Positions 57,802-64,000 of a DNA stretch of 64,000 bases are shown piece after piece. A program made the translations under genes and the position numbers. Source of the stretch: Sesamum alatum (taxonomy: Eukaryota > Streptophyta > Magnoliopsida > Lamiales > Pedaliaceae); assembly GCA_034509735.1 (NCBI GenBank), contig JACGWO010000001.1, forward strand, positions 17,342,864 through 17,406,863, read 5' to 3'. Numbering within the stretch: the first letter of the stretch is position 1; each line of letters opens with the position of its first letter. The notes below the pieces were generated by a model. That model made no database searches. It was not told where the DNA came from and saw only the letters and a program-made list of their open reading frames with translations.

Positions 57802-58515
57802 ATGGCCACCAACAACATTTCCCAAGAAGCAAGGAGTGAAGTCCTTGTGATGTACGGAGAATGCCTGCACAACCATGCAGCAACAACCATACCCATGGCT
57901 TATATTGTTGATGGTTGTGGTCTATTTGAGGCCAGCGGCCCAAATGGCATGGTCTGTGCTGCGTGTCGTTGCCACCGGAATTTCCACAGGCGACTGGAAG
58001 TGGACATTCCTCATGCACAGACTCAAAATAACGTCGTTTCCCAACAGCATGGAACGGCAACAAATCCTGTTCTGCTCCCACAGCCACAAGCCCATCAGCA
58101 AACGTCCACAAGCCGTACAACTACTTCTGCACTGACCCTTGCAATTCCACATCCAGTCCCACAGCCACAGTTCCATCCTCAGACATACACAAGACATGCA
58201 CGGACTCCTGCACCAATAGGAAGGCAGGAAATGAATCGGCAATTTTAGAGGCCGGAAGAGCCGGTTCAGGAGGCTAGTGCAAGACATACAGTGGAGACAG
58301 AGGCGACTGTGCGTAAACGACGGATAACCCGTGGACAAAGTGAAAGAATGAGGGTTATTGCAGAGAGCAACGGTTGGAAGATGTTCCGGGAGTATTCTAG
58401 AGAAGAAGTTAATCGTATATGTGCAGAGATTGGGATTACTAGAACAGTAATGAAAAATGGGATCCTCAACCACAGGCGTAGACAAGCAGCAGCAAGTAAT
58501 CCTGAAGCTAACTAG
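57802..58515 (+). pseudogene. ZF-HD transcription factor, copy 4, split by one nonsense codon
   Basis: From ATG 57802 one frame reads [19 protein letters not shown], then a ZF-HD dimerisation zinc finger (residues about 18-65): [37 protein letters not shown], with all expected Cys and His residues. A Gln/Pro/Thr-rich linker leads to TAG at 58246-58248 where copies 2 and 3b have CAG. The same frame continues to a ZF-HD homeodomain (58291-58500): KRRITRGQSERMRVIAESNG, EEVNRICAEIG, then NGILNHRR, where the invariant Trp is Gly (GGG; TGG in copy 2). Stop at 58513-58515. Such factors dimerise through the finger and bind DNA in the nucleus. Read as it stands, only 148 residues with finger and linker would be made, similar in layout to MIF proteins. 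It is intronless, as ZF-HD genes usually are. Whether it is expressed is unknown. Confidence 0.9.
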
Positions 58516-60230
58516 ACTTAGATTTGGTTTGGATAACTTCTTATTAGAAATTTCATTTCAACAACCAAAAGATTTTTCATAGACTCATTTAATTCATAAA
58601 ATACGTTTTGAATAATAATATATATGATTTTAGAATAAATATTATAAGGAAAAATAATTATAATCATCAATATTCTAAGTTTATTTTATATAAATAATTG
58701 ATTTTAAGATAAACTAAAATAATGTGCTTATTTTTCATTGAAGTTTATTTTCGTTGAACTTGCGGTATTATACTATTAATTAGGTAATCCGGAATATTTT
58801 TTATGGACATATGAAAAACTTATACTTTCTGTGAAATTTTGATATTTTTAATCAACACAAAAAATTAAAAAATATATATAAAACATCTCAAGTTGCTCAT
58901 ATTTTTATAATATCTGATTATAAAATTTAACTTACATTAAATTAATGGCAAATTGTCCCATGGATTGTGTTCCTTGCTTTTCAAAGAGATGCTTCTTCAA
59001 GTTTATAAAGTGTATCTTCTTCTAATTATATAAATTATATATTTTTCCTAGTTAGTATTAAGATTTTTAACTAATTTTATTTAATTAGTTATAAATACAA
59101 CTCTGTATTATGAATGGAACAGTTTATTATAATTTATGTTTATTATCTATCTCAATTCAACTATCTAAGTAATTAACAACTATTACAAAATTACTTATTT
59201 GTACACATAAATTTATAATCTAATATTCTATAAAAATGATATGCTTGACCTCACAAAAAAGAGAGAAACATAAAACATGGGCAACTCGTTCACACTTTTT
59301 ATAATAGACATAGATATTGACAATATTTATCTATGGTTGTATGCCCATTTTTTCTTCTATTTCATTTTTAGTTTCAGAAAAAAGATATGTGTGCTGATGG
59401 TTTAAGAGTAATATTTACACCTTTTGATATGGTTTTACAAGGAGCGATTTTTATCGTATATTGTTTGAAAAGATCAAATATGTACACTCTCATTTTGTTC
59501 TATTATATTACAGATGATTAAAGAATCATATAATGTACATATTAATGACATCTCAAATGCTCAAATTACATTTCAGTTTATCTTACAACAAAAAGTATTC
59601 ACTCTATATGATAAGATTTCGTTGATTCTTATTTTTCTTTTAACCTATTTTACTCTTCAAATTGTTTGTTTTACATGACAATTCATTTAATTAATTTCAT
59701 TTGTCATCCAACCTCTATATTTTAATATGTATGGTAATCTAACTAATTCTCATTTATATCTATGCTAGAAAAATTCTCAACATTAAATCCTTTGAATTTT
59801 CATGATTTTTTCTAGTCATTTCATGTTATATTATAGGGCTATTTTGATCTAGTAAGTGTATTATATTATGAATATAATATGCACAAAAATAATATGGATA
59901 AATATGTATAATGTGAAAGGTAATTATAATGTGAAAAGTAATTAATAGGAATAACTATAGATAATGTGAAAGTAATAAATAAGATTAAATATGTATAATG
60001 TGGAAAGTAATTAATAGGAATCAATAAGTATATTATTATTTTTATCCTTAGAAATATAATATTACAAGGTTTAATTTAGTCCAATCAAAAAAAGAAAGAA
60101 ATCAGAATCCCTATTCATACTTTTATTATAGATATTAGATATAGATATAGATATAGATAGACATAGATATTGATATAGAGATATAGAATACATATACATA
60201 TAGATATAGATATAGAATAGATAAGGGTAT
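58516..60230. other. AT-rich single-copy spacer
   Basis: After TATTAGAAATT (58557) the sequence departs from units 1-3 and no LTR B follows. The stretch has no convincing gene and no match elsewhere in the window. Phrases such as ATAATGTGAAAGTAATTAAT recur four times at 59900-60020. Confidence 0.5.
60120..60222. repeat. ATAGAT microsatellite
   Basis: Interrupted runs of GATATA and ATAGAT hexamers immediately precede the start of unit 5. Confidence 0.85.
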
Positions 60231-60937
60231 TTGTGTGATTAGAAATAGTCTTATGGGGTGTTATTTAATTTACCTTATTACTGTATTTGAGCACGCCAAC
60301 TATATATATATATATATATATATATAGCAACTGGTTATTAATTTCCATGGTATGTTCATTGTCTTGCGACTGTTAATAGTCAATTTGAGTCATGTAACTT
60401 AATGGTAGTATGAAAAAAGCGTTACACCGTTAAATTATTGTTAGAAAGGCATCGTGTTGCGCACGTGACGTATCGTTAAGTCCAACTAATTAAATATTGA
60501 TTTCACCATTAAATTATAGTTTTAATCCCACATTATAAGGTGTTTGCAATTATTGGTCTTATGCTTTCCAAATTAGTAAATAATGGTTCCACAACTCAAA
60601 ATAATCGTGTCCAAAGAGTATCATGTTGTTACAACAAGAATGGAAGGAAATCCTCGGAAAAACATTTTGAATTATAGAACTATTTTGTATATTTGGGAAA
60701 GCATGGACTATAATATTGCAAAGGGGAAAAAAATACCCTTATTATTTACATTTCCCCCAATATTATATGTATATTGCAGTCATTCCCTAAAAGGCTAAAA
60801 CATAATTTGACATTATTATAAATTTGTCTAAAATAAATATTACCCAAATGTTATGATATTTATAATTACTCTGAAAACTTGTGTAAATTCTAAAATTTAT
60901 AATCTTTTTTCTCCACATAACTATTCAAAAATTCACG
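60223..60937. other. Start of unit 5 spacer
   Basis: It is homologous to 38640-39457. A TA microsatellite is at 60300-60326. The junction at about 60405 is a second empty site for solo LTR A. Confidence 0.5.
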
Positions 60938-62287
60938 GGATTAAAGGCATTTCTTGTCCACTACTTATAACCAAATTTTGTTTTAGTCCTTTAACTTCCT
61001 AGAGTTCCAAAAAGGTCCTCCAAATTTTGAAATTGCTCAATTAGAACACCAATTGCCAGATTTGGACAAAACTACCAAAAAATAACACTTGAATCTGATG
61101 TGTCTGTTTAAATTGCGGGAAGTGATTTTATTGACTAATTACATAATTACTATATACATCAGTGGCAATTATAAGGCTTTAATTTAAAAAATAACGTGGC
61201 ACTAGTGGCCACGTCATCCGGATGACATGGATTTGCGGGAGGGAAATTAAAAAATATTTTTATAATTTGAAAAAAATGATATATATTATATATACACAAT
61301 TAATATATATTATATATAAAATGTATATAGGCGGCGACACAGCCGCCGTGCAACCTCTGGGCGACAGGATGCTGCCCAAACATCGTCGTCACCGCACAAC
61401 CTCTGGCCGACAACAATATTGCCCAACACAAAAGGGGCGACGTTGGCGCCCTCGATCTGGGCAACGGGTCGCCTAGAAAAGAAAGGGCGTTTGTTTGGGC
61501 GACCGCGCGTCATCATCACCCTGCCTTGTCGACGGCCACGCCCCTCTCTTCTTTGGGTGAAGTCGTTGTCGCCTATGGGTTGGCGGCGACAGTAGCCGCA
61601 CTGAGGCGGCGGTTGGCCGTCGCCAACAACCTTATATATATATGTAATTATGTATTATACTGCTATATATACATATATCTAAATTTTTATTTTGTTTAAG
61701 ATTAGTAAAAAATATATTATTTTTTCAAATTTAAGATTCATAAAGATATTTTTTAATTTTAAATACATATAATGATAAATATTATTTATATTAAATACTA
61801 TAATCTAAAAATTTTGATATATTTTTTGTATTTGATATTTAATTAATATATTTATATTATTATTTTAAATTGAAAGAAGAAGAAAAATATTATTTTAAAA
61901 AAAATGAATAAAAAATGATTTAATTCAAAAATATATAAAAAATATAAAAAGATTTATTTAAATACAAATAATTAGTAGTTTAGTAAATAATATAACTTAA
62001 TGCCACTTTGGCCACTAATGACACATCACATGTTACTTTTTTTACTTAAAGCCATGTAATTGCCACATCATGTACAAATTAGCCAATAAAATCACTTCCC
62101 CTAATTTAAAATACCACGTCATATTCAAATGTCGTTTCCCCGCAAGTTAAGACAAAATTCGGCAAAAAGAATAACAAAAAATTGAGCAATTTAAAAAGTT
62201 GCAGAACTATTTTGAAACCCTAGAGAGATAAAAAGACTAAAAATGAAGAATGGAGTATAGTTAGCAGACGAAAATGATCTTTAATTC
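60938..62287. mobile_element. Long-TIR element with GC-rich core, copy 4 (uninterrupted)
   Basis: This is the only copy with both ends and no insertion: GGATTAAAGGCATTTCTTG on the left and CTTTAATTC on the right, 1350 bp. The two TIRs of about 300 bp both contain AAATTGAGCAA-type and GTGGCAAT phrases in opposite orientation. The GC-rich core (61330-61630) is slightly longer than in other copies, with one extra internal repeat CAACCTCTGGGCGACA/CAACCTCTGGCCGACA. Confidence 0.75.
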
Positions 62288-64000
62288 AAACTTTACATAA
62301 TTTTTGCTTTGTGTTGTTATATATATTAAAATTTTCTTTAGAATTGTTAATACAATTTTAAATATTATATATTGAACACACACATTATATATACACACTG
62401 TAATAATATACAAATCTATGCATATAATTAATTTATAATATTCTATAACTTTGTAAGTAACCATATGATATATTGTTAAATAGTTGTACATGTAATTGAA
62501 AAAATATATATAAGTTATATGATATATCTCTTTTTATTAACTATAAGCGTATTGCAAAGAGTTACATTATGAGTTACACATACTCATGTGTATTTTTAAC
62601 CATAAACAATTTACTTGTTACACATATTTGTATATATTGAGCTTGTAAATATTTTTTGTATCATATAATCTGAAAGCTATAAATTATAAAATTATTTTTA
62701 AATTAAAAATTTGAGTAAAATTTTAAACTAAAAAAGTAGTTTTGGGAAGAATTTTTAATAAAACATACGTCAGGGTTAGGGGAACATAAAACTTATAGAG
62801 GGTAAGTGGATTTTTTTGTTACCTTCTTTTCACACTTTAAGGGGGTGAATGCAATTACGTATATTCATACTTCGAGGGTGGAAAGTTTATTTAACCCTAT
62901 TGCAAAACCCCATGTAGTATAGAACTAAATTACAATTTAACGAAATATTTAATTAATTGTATATAACGGCCACGTGCTTCGTCAAAAAATTGATGCTATG
63001 AAGCTTTTTGCACAACACCATTAAATTATGAGAAATTAATTATTATGATGGTGACTAAATTATGCAAAATAACCCTATTATGACTAAAATTGCAATTGAA
63101 CTGAAAAAATACTATAAAGAGATATTCAAAACATGAAATGAATCCAAGAAAACGAAAAAAAAAAAACTAATAAATTTTTGAAATGGGAACACCATAATAT
63201 CTTGAGAATTATAATTGAATAATTATCTCTCCGAAAAAAAAATCAAAAAAGGAAAAATAAACTGTCTGAATAATAAGAAAGCATGACTTTGAGCAACTGC
63301 TTAATTCTTCACCACTGATAAATACTAGGTTTAGTTTCAAATTAATAATGATGATAGTATATATTTTGCGAAGGTAAAATAAGAAGAGATTGATCCAACT
63401 TCCTTAATTTTTTAATTCACTATGCATTTCTAAGTTGCGTATTTTGTCCAACATCAAAAAATGTAAACTCTTTGCTCAGTACCTACGCATATAAGCAACA
63501 CACTCTCAACACACCTCGCATAGACACCTTCTCGCTATCACCACTACATCTACCAATACTTCAATATATCTTATAGTTTTTGCACAAAAAATGGCATGAG
63601 ACAAAGCCAAAACAATAAAACTAGGGAATTAGTCTGAGAAGTCATCTATCTAAGTATCCTCGCGACGGTTTCCCCCATAATGTTAAAATATATGCGCGCA
63701 AAACGTGATTATTCATAACGAATTAATCCACAATATAAAATAATTTTCTTGGAAGTATGAACACAGAGTCATGTATCCCAACCATGAATTAAAGATAATT
63801 AAATGGGTAAACCTACCTATAAATATAGTTTTCCTTTTTTATCACTAAATGGCAGTGAACAAGTCAACAATACTAATCTAGTTTTGCAATAATATAACTT
63901 TGAGTAATATTTAAAATTATTGAAGTTTTCATCACAAAATATTGTTGTGTAGCACAATCAAAGAGATTGTTCTAATCATAAACAATAACACATATATCTA
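62288..64000. other. AT-rich DNA of unit 5, upstream of a presumed ZF-HD copy outside the window
   Basis: It is homologous to 45192-46491 and 56451-56790. A ZF-HD copy would be expected roughly 1-2 kb beyond the right edge. From about 63000 small insertions and deletions against the siblings become frequent, and an unrelated stretch of about 110 bp replaces unit DNA at 63466-63575. No gene is seen. Confidence 0.5.

Overview
The window is nuclear DNA of a flowering plant, very probably a eudicot. It is AT-rich, its introns use GT-AG, and it is packed with plant-type transposons: Ty1/copia, Ty3/gypsy of the Tat type, CACTA, Mutator and several MITE families. No intact host gene, tRNA, rRNA or CRISPR array was seen. 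The species cannot be told from the sequence.

The backbone is a mosaic of at least five diverged, rearranged copies of one composite unit. The order of parts in a full unit is: a foldback MITE and a 165-180 bp tandem repeat; a second foldback MITE; a spacer with an unrecognised exon-like fragment; more spacer; a long-TIR element with a GC-rich core; about 2 kb of AT-rich DNA; a 28-bp minisatellite and TATA box; a zinc-finger homeodomain (ZF-HD) gene; and a retrotransposon LTR. Unit 1 spans about 0.9-11 kb, unit 2 about 12.1-17.5 kb, unit 3 about 17.5-38 kb, unit 4 about 38-58.6 kb and unit 5 from about 60.2 kb past the right edge. Each unit lost different blocks and gained different insertions.

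The ZF-HD copies lie at 9563, 15598, 35882 (5' leader only), 36659 and 57802. None is intact. The best, at 57802-58515, has start, zinc finger and homeodomain in one frame, split by one nonsense codon. What it could still encode is a 148-residue zinc-finger-only protein resembling the MIF repressors.

Major insertions: a CACTA element (46492-56450, TSD TAA, empty site visible in sibling units) with a TNP2-like and a Transposase_24-like gene, both broken; a MuDR-like element (40346-44809, perfect 9-bp TSD) inside the GC-core element of unit 4; a Ty1/copia element (18001-31750) with a truncated 5' LTR, a very long leader with four 655-bp repeats, broken gag-pol, an inverted LTR of its own family inside pol, and a Tat-type gypsy fragment fused to its 3' end; and a solo LTR at 4834-5643. 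Most nonsense codons are TAG or TGA where CAG or CGA would be expected, which fits decay by cytosine methylation. The window therefore looks like silenced, repeatedly duplicated heterochromatin around a former small ZF-HD locus.
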